A stretch of DNA of 46,226 nt from Fimenecus sp964557975 (GCA_964557975.1 CAZLCG010000011.1:1-46226); one strand, 5' to 3'. Counted from the first letter of the stretch, positions 1 through 7,840 are shown. A program made the numbers and translations. The notes: generated from the letters alone by a model not told the origin.

Positions 1-441
1 CCCTTGTGCAAAGGGAGCTGTCGAGTGAAACGAGACTGAGGGATTGCTCCTTTTCTGGTTCCCTTGTAAGCGGAAGCTGTCACGCAGTGACTGAGGGATT
101 GCCCCTTTTCAGGCTCCCTTGTGCAAAGGGAGCTGTCACGAAGTGGCTGAGGGATTGTAGATAAAATAAAAAAACGAATTTTATTTTTTCCTAATATATC
201 AATCCCTACGTCAAACGCAATGCGTTTGCCACCTCCCGCTTACAAGGGAGGCTTAGAACGACTGAGGAAGTTATTTTCAAATCAAATTTTTTCTCAATCC
301 CGTAGGGACAGCCCTTGCGGCTGTCCGCTGTTTTTGAATAAACTATAATTGTGTGTAAAAAAAGGCTCCCTTGTGTAAAGGGAGCTGTCGAGTGAAGCGA
401 GACTGAGGGATTGCCCCTTTTCAGGCTCCCTTGTGCAAAGG
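1..441. repeat. Cluster of short interspersed palindromic repeats
   Basis: Copies of one roughly 46-base element lie at 1-46 (cut by the window edge), 57-101, 112-157, 364-413, plus a truncated copy at 424-441. A diverged inverted copy lies at 200-252. Each begins with a CTCCCTTGTGCAAAGGGAG-type palindrome, continues with GCTGTC and a short variable GTGAA-like part, and ends in ACTGAGGGATTG. The spacing is irregular and the spacers are short, so this is a dispersed intergenic repeat family rather than a CRISPR. A separate hairpin with GGACAGCC/GGCTGTCC arms lies inside the stretch at about 307-327. Reading frames through this stretch are made of repeat sequence and are not genes. Confidence 0.85.
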
Positions 442-462
442 AAATTTTCAATTCAAACCTTT

Positions 463-548
463 TCCGCTCCCGCAGTGGGGCGGAAAAAGTTGTTATGCTG
501 TACCGATCGTTCCTTCGGCTTTATTCAGCCGAGGGGTATTTTTATTGT
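463..548. other. Intergenic hairpins downstream of the acyltransferase gene
   Basis: Two inverted repeats follow the acyltransferase gene. One at about 463-491 has TTTTCCGC/GCGGAAAA arms. One at about 508-531 has CCTTCGGCT-like and AGCCGAGG-like arms. Neither is followed by a convincing T tract on the minus strand, so they may be weak terminators or 3' end structures of the acyltransferase transcript. Confidence 0.35.
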
Positions 549-1502
549 TTACGCGTTAAGCTCAACAACCTTGCCAGAACCGTTTTCGCTCCAACATATG
601 ATTTCCTGCGGATTTTCAAAAATCCCGTCAAGTCTCTCAAGAAACGGCACTATATCGCCGAAATCCAACGCTCTGTGGTCGAACGCGATGCAAATCGGCA
701 GAACCTGCCTTGCTTCAACGCTCTTTTTACCGAATTTATCGGTAATCACAACGGGTTTATCCTGAACTGCGCCAACCGCGAACGCCGTAACCTGCGGAGG
801 TATAATTTCAAGCAAAGCTGTTGCGCCTCTTTGATTTCTGTAAGTCGAGCCTATATTTGAAACAGTGGTTGTACCCTGTTCAATATCGTGCTTAGTAAGC
901 CTTTGAGTTGCAGGGAGGGACATATACTCTTTTTTAGCCTTGCCCTTTAAGGTTTTAACCCTGTGCTTTCCCGTCTTTGAGCCTATAAGTCTGTAAACCG
1001 CCTGCATTATCTTTCCCTTTTTGAGCGAGTTAAGCGTATTGTCAAGCGAAACCTCAAACATTGCCTCGTTCAAATCGCTCTGCTGCGCCCGCCTTGCAAC
1101 ATCCTTAATCTCGGCTGTCATTTCTTCAAGATTCTTGTTTTCAAAGTTATGAAGATTTACGGTCATCATCTCGCCGTTCGGCAATATCATCGGCATTGAT
1201 ATATTTATATCCTCATAGGTATTTATTTCGCCCCTGACCAATTTACGGTTAAACTCAATATGCGAGTTCATAACAGGCGCCGCCTTAAGCCCCTCGGTTA
1301 TAACCTTGAGCATAAGGGTGTTAATTGTGATCTTTTCCTCCTTGCTTCTGCCGAGATTGAGTTTTTTATACTCCTTCATAAACTCCGTCACGTCAGGCTC
1401 GTACATATAAGTAACGTGGGGAATTGTCTCCCAGCTTTCGCTCGTCATATTTGAAACGATTTTTCTCTGTATTCCGAAATGGATTGTGTTTGTTTTTTTC
1501 AT
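549..1502 (-). CDS. Free-standing 2-oxoacid dehydrogenase acyltransferase (E2) catalytic domain protein
   Basis: This 317-residue protein resembles the catalytic domain of dihydrolipoamide acyltransferases (chloramphenicol-acetyltransferase fold). The C-terminal active-site segment reads DHRALDFGD at about residues 275-283. It keeps the catalytic His276 and Asp280, but the usual HRxxDG is changed to HRALDFG. The TTTVSNIGS segment also fits the E2 fold. No lipoyl domain, peripheral-subunit-binding domain or flexible linker is present, and no E1 or E3 gene is nearby. Full E2 proteins are usually 400 residues or more. The start is preceded by AAGGAG at a suitable distance. The acyl donor and acceptor are unknown; it could be a solitary CoA-dependent acyltransferase or a regulatory relic. 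Family assignment is confident, function is not. Confidence 0.8.
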   Translation of the reverse strand: MKKTNTIHFGIQRKIVSNMTSESWETIPHVTYMYEPDVTEFMKEYKKLNLGRSKEEKITINTLMLKVITEGLKAAPVMNSHIEFNRKLVRGEINTYEDINISMPMILPNGEMMTVNLHNFENKNLEEMTAEIKDVARRAQQSDLNEAMFEVSLDNTLNSLKKGKIMQAVYRLIGSKTGKHRVKTLKGKAKKEYMSLPATQRLTKHDIEQGTTTVSNIGSTYRNQRGATALLEIIPPQVTAFAVGAVQDKPVVITDKFGKKSVEARQVLPICIAFDHRALDFGDIVPFLERLDGIFENPQEIICWSENGSGKVVELNA

Positions 1503-1530
1503 CTGTTTGCTCCTTTAAAATAGGTTTTGT

Positions 1531-1560
1531 ATAATATCTTCCTGTTTTTGTTTTCTGTAA
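1531..1560 (-). promoter_or_regulatory. Possible promoter of the acyltransferase gene
   Basis: On the minus strand TTACAG (1560-1555) and TATTAT (1536-1531) are separated by 18 bases. The start codon lies about 30 bases downstream. The -35 box is imperfect, so this is only a candidate. Confidence 0.4.
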
Positions 1561-1685
1561 CCTCGTGAATCCGTGTTCACTCAGGTTCACTCATATCTTA
1601 TGCAAAAAACCTCGGTTGCACAATACATTCGGGTTTACAATTTATTTTTTGAGGGAAATTTAAGGTTGCTTTTTCCCGCAACCGC

Positions 1686-1714
1686 AAAAAATAACGGGCG
1701 GATGATATCCGCCC
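1686..1714 (-). terminator. Terminator of the GNAT gene
   Basis: The hairpin has GGGCGGAT/ATCCGCCC arms and a 3-base loop. On the minus strand it is followed after four bases by six T. It lies five bases past the GNAT stop codon. Confidence 0.75.
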
Positions 1715-1718
1715 CCTG

Positions 1719-2141
1719 CTAAACTGATTTTGACAAATGAACCTCACCGTCATTTTTATAACCGAGTTTTCTGTAAAATTTTCTCGCGGTAAAATTACCT
1801 TTACCGGTAAGAAGCTCAATCCTATGAAAGGGAATTTCGGCTTTTAATTTATCCTCCGCAAATTCAAACATTCGGGTTGCAATCCCCTTATTTCGGTAAT
1901 CGGGTTTTACATATGCCTCCGTAATCTCGGGCATATACTCATCGTAGCAAAAGGATTTTTTCAGCTGAACGCAAACAAATCCGATAAGCTGTTCGTCCTC
2001 TTCTGCCACAACTACAATTTCCTGCTTATTATTCAGAAGCGATTCTTTTATTCCTTCAAGCGCTGTTTCCCCTGCACCGTTAAACTCGTTATTGAGTATT
2101 TCCAACCGGCAGGCGTCATCTGCATTTGCCAAACGAATCAT
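1719..2141 (-). CDS. GNAT-family N-acetyltransferase
   Basis: This is a 140-residue cytoplasmic protein, a normal length for a minimal GNAT domain. The acetyl-CoA pyrophosphate-binding loop appears as RNKGIA (about residues 86-91) after the beta4 strand EITEAYVKPDYR. The C-terminal ARKFYRKLGYK is the usual alpha4-beta6 region. The family transfers an acetyl group from acetyl-CoA to an amine on a small molecule or protein, and the substrate cannot be read from the sequence. The start follows GGAGG at a normal distance. It appears to be a single-gene unit with a strong terminator. The acyltransferase gene downstream probably has its own promoter. Confidence 0.85.
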   Translation of the reverse strand: MIRLANADDACRLEILNNEFNGAGETALEGIKESLLNNKQEIVVVAEEDEQLIGFVCVQLKKSFCYDEYMPEITEAYVKPDYRNKGIATRMFEFAEDKLKAEIPFHRIELLTGKGNFTARKFYRKLGYKNDGEVHLSKSV

Positions 2142-2210
2142 AACTCTTTTCCTCCGCCTTTTTCACATCAAACCAAAAGCATACGCCTTCGTCGGCGATA
2201 ATTCAATCAT

Positions 2211-2254
2211 AAAATCACCGCCCTTATGCTGATTGTAGCACAAAGGGCGGTGAT
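2211..2254 (-). terminator. Terminator of the queT-like gene
   Basis: A 12-base-pair inverted repeat (ATCACCGCCCTT/AAGGGCGGTGAT) lies 10 bases after the transporter stop codon. On the minus strand it leads into TTTT. Confidence 0.75.
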
Positions 2255-2263
2255 GTTCAATTA

Positions 2264-2776
2264 TTATTTAAAATACTTTTTAATTCCTGTTTTCTCTACA
2301 GCAATTAAAAGCGGTATCCCTACGCCGAAGCACATAACGAGTTCGCCGAGACCTACCCACGCAGCCTGAATTAAGAAGCCGTAAAACGAGAACCCCTCGG
2401 GCAGGAACGCAGTAATTTCAAGCCCTACGATAACGGCATTTGAAATTACGGGAAAAATAGGCGACAGCACCGATATGCCCTTAAGCTTTACATTGCGTGT
2501 AAGGTACGAAAGCACCGCCGCAACCAAAGTTGCCAATGTTCCGCAGACAATGTCCACTATGCCGTAAGGACTGCCGAGATTGCCCAAAAAGCAACCGATT
2601 GTAAGCCCGGGAATCGCCGAGGGAGTAAGCGCGGCAAGAACCGTCAGCGCTTCCGAAAAGCGAAACTGGACGTTGCCGTAGGCAAGCCCGAAAACGGACG
2701 CGAGATAGGTAAGCGTCGCATACACGGCAGCAATAAGCGCCCCCGACACAAGTGAATATACCTTTTTGTTTTTCAT
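2264..2776 (-). CDS. queT: QueT-family queuosine precursor (ECF S-component) transporter
   Basis: This is a 170-residue hydrophobic protein with five to six predicted membrane segments. It matches the QueT family by its VQFRFSEALTVLAALTP segment, the GCFLGN and GSPYGIVDI motifs and its overall length. Proteins of this family are substrate-binding S components of energy-coupling factor transporters for the 7-deazaguanine queuosine precursors used in tRNA modification. The shared ECF ATPases and T component are not in the window. The start codon follows AAGGAGAG. The gene has its own promoter and a structured leader of about 90 bases that can hide this ribosome binding site, as expected for a preQ1-controlled gene. 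Assignment of the family is firm; the ligand is inferred. Confidence 0.85.
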   Translation of the reverse strand: MKNKKVYSLVSGALIAAVYATLTYLASVFGLAYGNVQFRFSEALTVLAALTPSAIPGLTIGCFLGNLGSPYGIVDIVCGTLATLVAAVLSYLTRNVKLKGISVLSPIFPVISNAVIVGLEITAFLPEGFSFYGFLIQAAWVGLGELVMCFGVGIPLLIAVEKTGIKKYFK

Positions 2777-2866
2777 ATTAACTTCTCTCCTTAGTTTTGT
2801 TTGGCTAAAAGAGGTATCCCTCCGCCGGTCAGGATGGTTCCGAACTGACCGCCCGCTTTGCAGGCA
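2777..2866 (-). ncRNA. Candidate preQ1-type riboswitch in the queT leader
   Basis: The leader holds a GCCTGC/GCGGGC hairpin, a 7-bp hairpin with CGGTCAG/CTGACCG arms (2826-2832 with 2845-2851), and two mutually exclusive short helices. A CTCTTTT segment can pair with the ribosome binding site AAGGAGAG (2785-2792). GAGG-GATA-CCTC, at 2811-2822, uses part of the same segment. The A-rich ACAAAACTAAGGAG end resembles the 3' part of known preQ1 aptamers. preQ1 riboswitches are known to control queT genes in Bacillota. Which class this belongs to, or whether it is a new variant, cannot be settled by eye. Confidence 0.55.
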
Positions 2867-2872
2867 GATAAT

Positions 2873-2901
2873 ATGATATACAAATTTTCGGTATTTGTCA
2901 A
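2873..2901 (-). promoter_or_regulatory. Promoter of queT
   Basis: TTGACA (2901-2896) and TATCAT (2878-2873) on the minus strand are separated by 17 bases. The predicted RNA would begin just before the structured leader. Confidence 0.7.
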
Positions 2902-2944
2902 CTGTATTTTACTGCTTTGCCGCCCGAACAAGTAAATGTTTCTC

Positions 2945-4999
2945 TTATTTATTTTTGACTGTATCGGTAATAAGCCCGCAAGCGCCTTCAATGCCGAACC
3001 AGTCTGTATCAATACACAAATCATAGCCTTGCGCATCGCCCCAACGGGTTTCGGAACGCTGATTATAGTATGCGGCGCGCTCTTTATCAACCTTGCTTAT
3101 TTTCTTTTTCGCTTCCGCTGCCGATATATTATCCCTTTGCATAATACGCTTGATACGGCAGTCTACATCGGATGAGATAAACACACGGAATAATTTGCGC
3201 GTCCCTGCAAGAACCTGATCTGCGGAACGTCCGACAATCACACAAGGACCTTCCGACGCAATTTTCTCAATAATTTCCCTTTGTGCTTTCAGAGCCTGAC
3301 CGGCAATATACTTATATTCATTTGTACCGAAGCCGACAGAGCAGTACAGCATACTGCTGTCAACCGGCTTTTCATCTATGCTTTGCAGAAATTTTTGGCT
3401 CAGACCGCTGCTGTTGGCGGCTTGTTCCAGCAGTTCGGAATCATAATACGGGATATGCAGATGCTCCGCTACTTTTTTCCCGATACTTCTTCCGCCCGCG
3501 CCGTAAGAACGGCCTATCGTAATAATATAACTTGTATTGGCGTCTTTTCTGTCGGCAGTCTCTCCGCCGGCGGCTTCCGCTGTCTGTGACTTTTCCGTAC
3601 GGTTCAAAGCGCCGTTCGTATGAGCAATTACAACAACAGACGCGACTGCGGTCAAGGCATCGGCAATCGGCATAAAAAAGAGTATTCCGTCCAATCCCAT
3701 AAAAACAGGAAGAAGTATCGGTAAGCCGACTCCAAAAAGGATCTCCCGCATCAGGGAAAGCGCGGTGGATTGTTTTGCCTTGCCAAGTGACTGCAAGAAA
3801 ATAAACGTCCCTTTGTTCAGGCAGGACAACGGAAGCAGACAAAGGAAAATCCGTATCGTCTTTACAGCAAAATCCGTATAGTAAATGCTTTCGTTTTTCG
3901 CGCCAAAGATATTGATAAATCGGTGCGGAAACAGCAGAAACAAAACAGAGGCAATAAGTCCTACAACAAATTCCGCGATCAGCAGAAGCCTCATAAGCGC
4001 TTTTACACGGTCGTTCCTCCGCGCGCCGACGTTATAACCCGCAATCGGAATACATCCGGCTGCCAGACCGACAGAAACGGAAATGATGATTTGGAAAAAT
4101 TTCATCACGATTCCAATAACCGCCGTAGGGATTTGCGCATACTGTTCCTGCCCGAAAATCGGATCTAACGCGCCGTATTTTGTAACCATGTTCAGTACCG
4201 CAGCCATGGAGAGAACGATGGATATCTGCGACAGAAAGCTGGTAATCCCCAAGGGAAGAATCTTTTTCAGCAAGGAAGCCCGAACCTTAAAGCTATCCCT
4301 GCTCAGCTTGACGGACTTCATTCGAGCCAGATAGACGGCGGACATTACAGCGGAAACGATCTGTCCGAAAACGGTAGCAACCGCAGCGCCCATCATTCCC
4401 CATTTCAGCACATAAATGCAAATCGGGTCGAAAATAATATTAAGCACAGCTCCGGTTAAAAGCGTTCCCATAGCAAAGTTGGGACTTCCGTCGGAGCGAA
4501 TAATAGGGTTCATCGCCTGACCGAACATATAAAAAGGCACGCCCAGAGTGATCCAGAAAAAATATTCCTTTGACAGACGAAAGGTTTCGTTGTTTACCCG
4601 CGCGCCGAAAGCGGTAAGAATCGGTTCCTGAAAGACCAGAAAGACGATCATCAGGATAATACCGACTCCAATCACTGTGACAACCGAACTGCCTACGCCC
4701 CGATGGGCATTTTCCTTTTCTTTTGCGCCAAGGCTGATGCTGACAAAGGTACAGCATCCGTCACCGATCATCATTGCAATGGAAAGCGCAACCACGGTAA
4801 GAGGGAACACGACTGTATTCGCGGCGTTCCCGTAAGAACCGAGATAATCCGCGTTTGCAATGAATATCTGGTCAACTATATTGTAAAGAGCGGCAACCAA
4901 AAGCGAGATTACACATGGAATGGTGTATTTTCCCATCAGCTTGCCGAGACTTTCTCTTTCAAGATAGTCGTTTGTTTTTGTTTCTGTTTTTTCTGACAT
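2945..4999 (-). CDS. MATE-family exporter fused to a C-terminal cytidylate-kinase-like domain
   Basis: The protein has 684 residues. Residues about 1-455 are a complete MATE/NorM-type Na+ or H+ coupled multidrug exporter with about twelve membrane segments. Family landmarks include the N-terminal IPCVISLLVAALYNIVDQ and the repeated NIIFDPICIYVLKWGMMGAA-type segment. After a hydrophilic linker, residues about 490-684 form a P-loop kinase domain with GRSYGAGGRSIG at 496-507, VIVGRSAD, and DKERAAYYNQ. This matches the cytidylate-kinase-like family found alone in many Clostridia. The frame is open across the junction, so the fusion is real in this sequence. The role of the kinase domain is unknown; it could sense or modify a nucleotide-like substrate of the pump. 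The start follows CGGAGG. Transcription appears to be controlled by an attenuator in the leader. Confidence 0.9.
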   Translation of the reverse strand: MSEKTETKTNDYLERESLGKLMGKYTIPCVISLLVAALYNIVDQIFIANADYLGSYGNAANTVVFPLTVVALSIAMMIGDGCCTFVSISLGAKEKENAHRGVGSSVVTVIGVGIILMIVFLVFQEPILTAFGARVNNETFRLSKEYFFWITLGVPFYMFGQAMNPIIRSDGSPNFAMGTLLTGAVLNIIFDPICIYVLKWGMMGAAVATVFGQIVSAVMSAVYLARMKSVKLSRDSFKVRASLLKKILPLGITSFLSQISIVLSMAAVLNMVTKYGALDPIFGQEQYAQIPTAVIGIVMKFFQIIISVSVGLAAGCIPIAGYNVGARRNDRVKALMRLLLIAEFVVGLIASVLFLLFPHRFINIFGAKNESIYYTDFAVKTIRIFLCLLPLSCLNKGTFIFLQSLGKAKQSTALSLMREILFGVGLPILLPVFMGLDGILFFMPIADALTAVASVVVIAHTNGALNRTEKSQTAEAAGGETADRKDANTSYIITIGRSYGAGGRSIGKKVAEHLHIPYYDSELLEQAANSSGLSQKFLQSIDEKPVDSSMLYCSVGFGTNEYKYIAGQALKAQREIIEKIASEGPCVIVGRSADQVLAGTRKLFRVFISSDVDCRIKRIMQRDNISAAEAKKKISKVDKERAAYYNQRSETRWGDAQGYDLCIDTDWFGIEGACGLITDTVKNK

Positions 5000-5043
5000 A
5001 AATCAACCTCCGTATACTCAGTTAAATGTTTTTTTACCGAAAT

Positions 5044-5150
5044 AAAAAAGACACAAGCCATCGCCTGTGTCCTAAAAGCAAAAAACACAAGCGGAAGCAT
5101 AAACTGTTTCGTAACAGCTTACTTTTTCAGCTTGTATCGTGCCCAATGCG
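5044..5150 (-). promoter_or_regulatory. Switchable attenuator leader of the MATE-kinase gene (riboswitch candidate)
   Basis: On the minus strand, ATACAAGC (5137-5130) can form an 8-bp helix with GCTTGTGT (5092-5085). It encloses a hairpin of 8 bp with an ACGA loop (5120-5101). Downstream, GACACAGGC-GATG-GCTTGTGTC followed by six T (5071-5044) is an intrinsic terminator. The GCTTGTGT copy can also pair with ACACAGGC, the 5' arm of the terminator, so the two states exclude each other. MATE genes in Clostridia are known targets of guanidine riboswitches, and ACGA loops occur in some guanidine classes. I could not match this RNA to a class by eye. Confidence 0.6.
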
Positions 5151-5156
5151 GTATTT

Positions 5157-5185
5157 ATTTTAAACGAAAGCAAAACGAAAGTCAA
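5157..5185 (-). promoter_or_regulatory. Promoter of the MATE-kinase gene
   Basis: TTGACT (5185-5180) and TAAAAT (5162-5157) on the minus strand are 17 bases apart. The start of the RNA falls at about 5150, directly ahead of the alternative helices of the leader. Confidence 0.7.
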
Positions 5186-5330
5186 GCATTTTTTCTTTCA
5201 ATAATTCGGTTATAAGTCATTTATAAATGCCTTAAAAAAGCCATAAGAAAAGATTCTCAAATGCGGTAACCTAATCTTCGGAAAAGGATGCGAATATTAT
5301 CCGCAGTTATTACAACAAATATCCGCACAG

Positions 5331-5362
5331 AAAAAAACGCAGCCCCATATGAAAGGGCTGCG
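5331..5362 (-). terminator. Terminator of the symporter/membrane-protein operon
   Basis: The hairpin has CGCAGCCC/GGGCTGCG arms, followed on the minus strand by seven T. It lies 74 bases past the stop codon of the 305-residue membrane protein. Confidence 0.85.
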
Positions 5363-5436
5363 CCATTATCCCATAGAAATACTGCCTTACTTACACCTGA
5401 CGAAATACGAAAATTTCCTTTTTAATGCAAAATCAA

Positions 5437-6354
5437 TTATTTATAAAAATTATAAAGGACGGATGTGTCACACGCGTTGTTATCGACATACCAGGAGTTT
5501 TTGATCTGCGAAACAGTAATATCGGTTTCAGCAACGGTTTTGCCGTCCTCGGTCTTAACCTCAACCGTATAGCATTTTACGTCTTTTATATCGTCCGCTG
5601 TGACCCCGTAGGTTTCAAGCTTTTGTACATCAAGGCTCTGTTTATATGCTGTCAAGTCAACATCCTTTTCATCTTTTACCGAGGCAGTCAGTTTATAATC
5701 TTCGCCATATGCCGTTTCATAAGCGCCAATGGACTTAAAGCTCGTCTGCTTTTTGGTGTTCTCATCAAACTCATCCTCAGTGCCTGTAAGAGTTTCGCCG
5801 TAGGAAGCAACGTTGCTCTCAAGCGCCGTGAACATGATCTCATCGGTCATATAATCGTCATTAAAGACCTCTTTGCGCACCTCAACGAGCTTTGCAAAAT
5901 ACTCGGTGAAAACCGTGTCGTAATCGTCCCAACCGTTCTGAACGAGTGAAACGTAATAATCATACATAGTGTCGATGACCTGACCCTGAAGCGTGCCGTC
6001 ATCGTTCTCTGTTTCTTCGCCGATATACGACTCATCGTTGAAGCCTTTAAGAGAACCCGTATCGTCTCCGGGGGTATAGCCCGCTTCGCGGTAAATTACT
6101 GGATATATATAGTATTTTCGTATATAATCGCCGTATTTTTGGCTCTTGCTTACAAGCGCCGTTTTATATGCGTTGTAGCCGTCGCCCGTCTGAACTATTG
6201 TATCAACATAATTACTTGCTACCTTCTCAGGGTGATAAGCCGTATATTTGCTCTTAAACGTAAACGCGCACATAAGAACGAGAGCCGCGGCAACGGCAAA
6301 GAATACTATAACCGCATAGAGCTTTAAATTGAAGCCTTTTTCTTTTTTAGCCAT
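5437..6354 (-). CDS. One-pass membrane protein of unknown function, paired with a GPH symporter
   Basis: The protein has 305 residues. A short basic N-terminus (MAKKEKGFNLK) leads into one membrane segment at about residues 11-31. The rest is a hydrophilic, acidic and Tyr/Asp-rich region predicted to face outside. No lipobox, catalytic motif or known domain was recognised. The start follows AGGAGGG, 13 bases after the stop of the upstream GPH symporter, so the two are almost certainly co-transcribed. A strong terminator follows. The context suggests an accessory or extracellular sensing role for the transporter, but this is inference. It could also be an unrelated envelope protein. Confidence 0.75.
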   Translation of the reverse strand: MAKKEKGFNLKLYAVIVFFAVAAALVLMCAFTFKSKYTAYHPEKVASNYVDTIVQTGDGYNAYKTALVSKSQKYGDYIRKYYIYPVIYREAGYTPGDDTGSLKGFNDESYIGEETENDDGTLQGQVIDTMYDYYVSLVQNGWDDYDTVFTEYFAKLVEVRKEVFNDDYMTDEIMFTALESNVASYGETLTGTEDEFDENTKKQTSFKSIGAYETAYGEDYKLTASVKDEKDVDLTAYKQSLDVQKLETYGVTADDIKDVKCYTVEVKTEDGKTVAETDITVSQIKNSWYVDNNACDTSVLYNFYK

Positions 6355-6367
6355 TTCCGTTCCCTCC

Positions 6368-7840
6368 TTATACTTTGTCAGCCGTTGCTTCGCCGTTTAC
6401 CGCCTTTGCAGCTTCACGGCGTTCAACAAGCGCCTTGGTGATCATTTCCTTCTTTTCGCCGACCATATCGTAGAACAGTATCGGTATTCCCTGAAGGATA
6501 ACGAAAAACGCGGGTATAATTGTATAAATCATAAGCATTTTATTTAAAGTTGCGGAAGTCTGTGAGGCATACGCTACGTTTGCGTCAGCCGAAACAACGT
6601 AGCCCGACCATGTGTAAAGAAGCCAAGGACCCAAGCCTTTCGTAAGCGCGGAAGCAACCTTTGAGAAAAGACCGTAGCCCGCGTAAGCAAGACCGTCCTG
6701 ACGCTTGCCCGTTTTATATTCGATTTCGTCAACGCAGTCCGCAATCATAATATTAGGCGTAACATTGGTGTTGCCGTGCTGAAGACCGCAGAAGAAATTG
6801 AGAATTAAGAACGGAATAATAAGCCCGTCGTTAAAGCCTATTCCCTTTGATACAAGGAAAAGGATAGCAAGTGACGACGCGCCGTAAACGCAGAACAGAA
6901 TATATGTCTGCTTTGTTGAAAATTTCTTTAAAACAAGGTTTACCAAAAGCGTACCGACAGCCGTACCGATACCCATAGGAAGAAGCAGTGCAAGCTTTAA
7001 ATCCTTAGAGCCCAAAAGATAAATCGCTATGTAAAGAGAAACCGTGCCGTAAACACCTCTGCCGAAGCCGCAAAGCTTTGTAAGCGATACCATAAGCAGG
7101 TTTTTGTGGGTGAAAACAACCTTAATCGCGTCCTTAAGGCTTACCTTTTCTTTGGTAAAGGGAACATTTTCCTTGTTGTTTACAAAGAAAATCATAACAA
7201 ACAGGATAAGACCGAGAGCGCAAATTCCCGTTGAAATCAAAAGGTCAAGGCCCCTGCCCTCGGCGTTCTGATACTGCTGCTTGCCCATAACCGCTTTCAT
7301 AACAAGACCGACCGCAAGAACAACAACCATACCGCCGGACTGACCTACCGAACGCAGAAACGAAGCTATTGAAATTGCGCTTGAACGCTCCGACGGGTTC
7401 GGCGAGCAAAGCGAGCCGAAGCAGTTTGCCGGACTTTCAACCGCACAGCTGAACGCGGTATAAAGCGAATAAATTACAAACATCCACACAATCGCAAGCG
7501 TCTGACTGCCGGTATTGGGTGCTATAAACACAAGCATTGCGACAAGCGCGAGCGGAACAACGCCGAAGCCTACCCAAGGCTTGACCTTGCCGAATTTGGT
7601 GCGGGTGTTGTCAACAAGATAACCTATAACCAGCTCGCATACAGCGCCCACAATACCCGCGACAAGGAATACGGCGGAAATCATATTCGACATAACCGTC
7701 TGGTCAAAGCCCTTGCCCTTAAACGCAAAGTCCGCAAAGAATGTAGCCGTATAATCCGGCATCCAGCCGGTCATAAGAGCCACGCCGAAAAGCCCTATTC
7801 CGAATGTTACTATTTCGGACTTTTTCATATACTTTTTCAT
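6368..7840 (-). CDS. GPH-family (MelB-like) sugar:cation symporter
   Basis: This is a 490-residue protein with about twelve membrane segments. Features of the glycoside-pentoside-hexuronide:cation symporter family include the loop DNTRTKFGKVKPWV after the second helix pair, YSLYTAFSCAVESPANC, and the late GLQHGNTNVTPNIMIADCVDEIEYKTGKR region (quoted in part: IADCVDEIEYKTGKR). Such proteins import sugars, glycosides or uronides with Na+ or H+. The substrate cannot be inferred because no catabolic enzyme is adjacent. The first ATG lies about 11 bases after GGAGAG. It is the first gene of a two-gene unit with the 305-residue membrane protein. Confidence 0.88.
   Translation of the reverse strand: MKKYMKKSEIVTFGIGLFGVALMTGWMPDYTATFFADFAFKGKGFDQTVMSNMISAVFLVAGIVGAVCELVIGYLVDNTRTKFGKVKPWVGFGVVPLALVAMLVFIAPNTGSQTLAIVWMFVIYSLYTAFSCAVESPANCFGSLCSPNPSERSSAISIASFLRSVGQSGGMVVVLAVGLVMKAVMGKQQYQNAEGRGLDLLISTGICALGLILFVMIFFVNNKENVPFTKEKVSLKDAIKVVFTHKNLLMVSLTKLCGFGRGVYGTVSLYIAIYLLGSKDLKLALLLPMGIGTAVGTLLVNLVLKKFSTKQTYILFCVYGASSLAILFLVSKGIGFNDGLIIPFLILNFFCGLQHGNTNVTPNIMIADCVDEIEYKTGKRQDGLAYAGYGLFSKVASALTKGLGPWLLYTWSGYVVSADANVAYASQTSATLNKMLMIYTIIPAFFVILQGIPILFYDMVGEKKEMITKALVERREAAKAVNGEATADKV

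Noticed and set aside
1..441. CRISPR array
   Set aside because: Spacing is irregular, copies are palindromic and partly inverted, spacers are not uniform, and no cas gene is present.
206..451. Minus-strand frame of 81 codons across the repeats
   Set aside because: It is built from the repeat copies, with no ribosome binding site and no recognisable domain.
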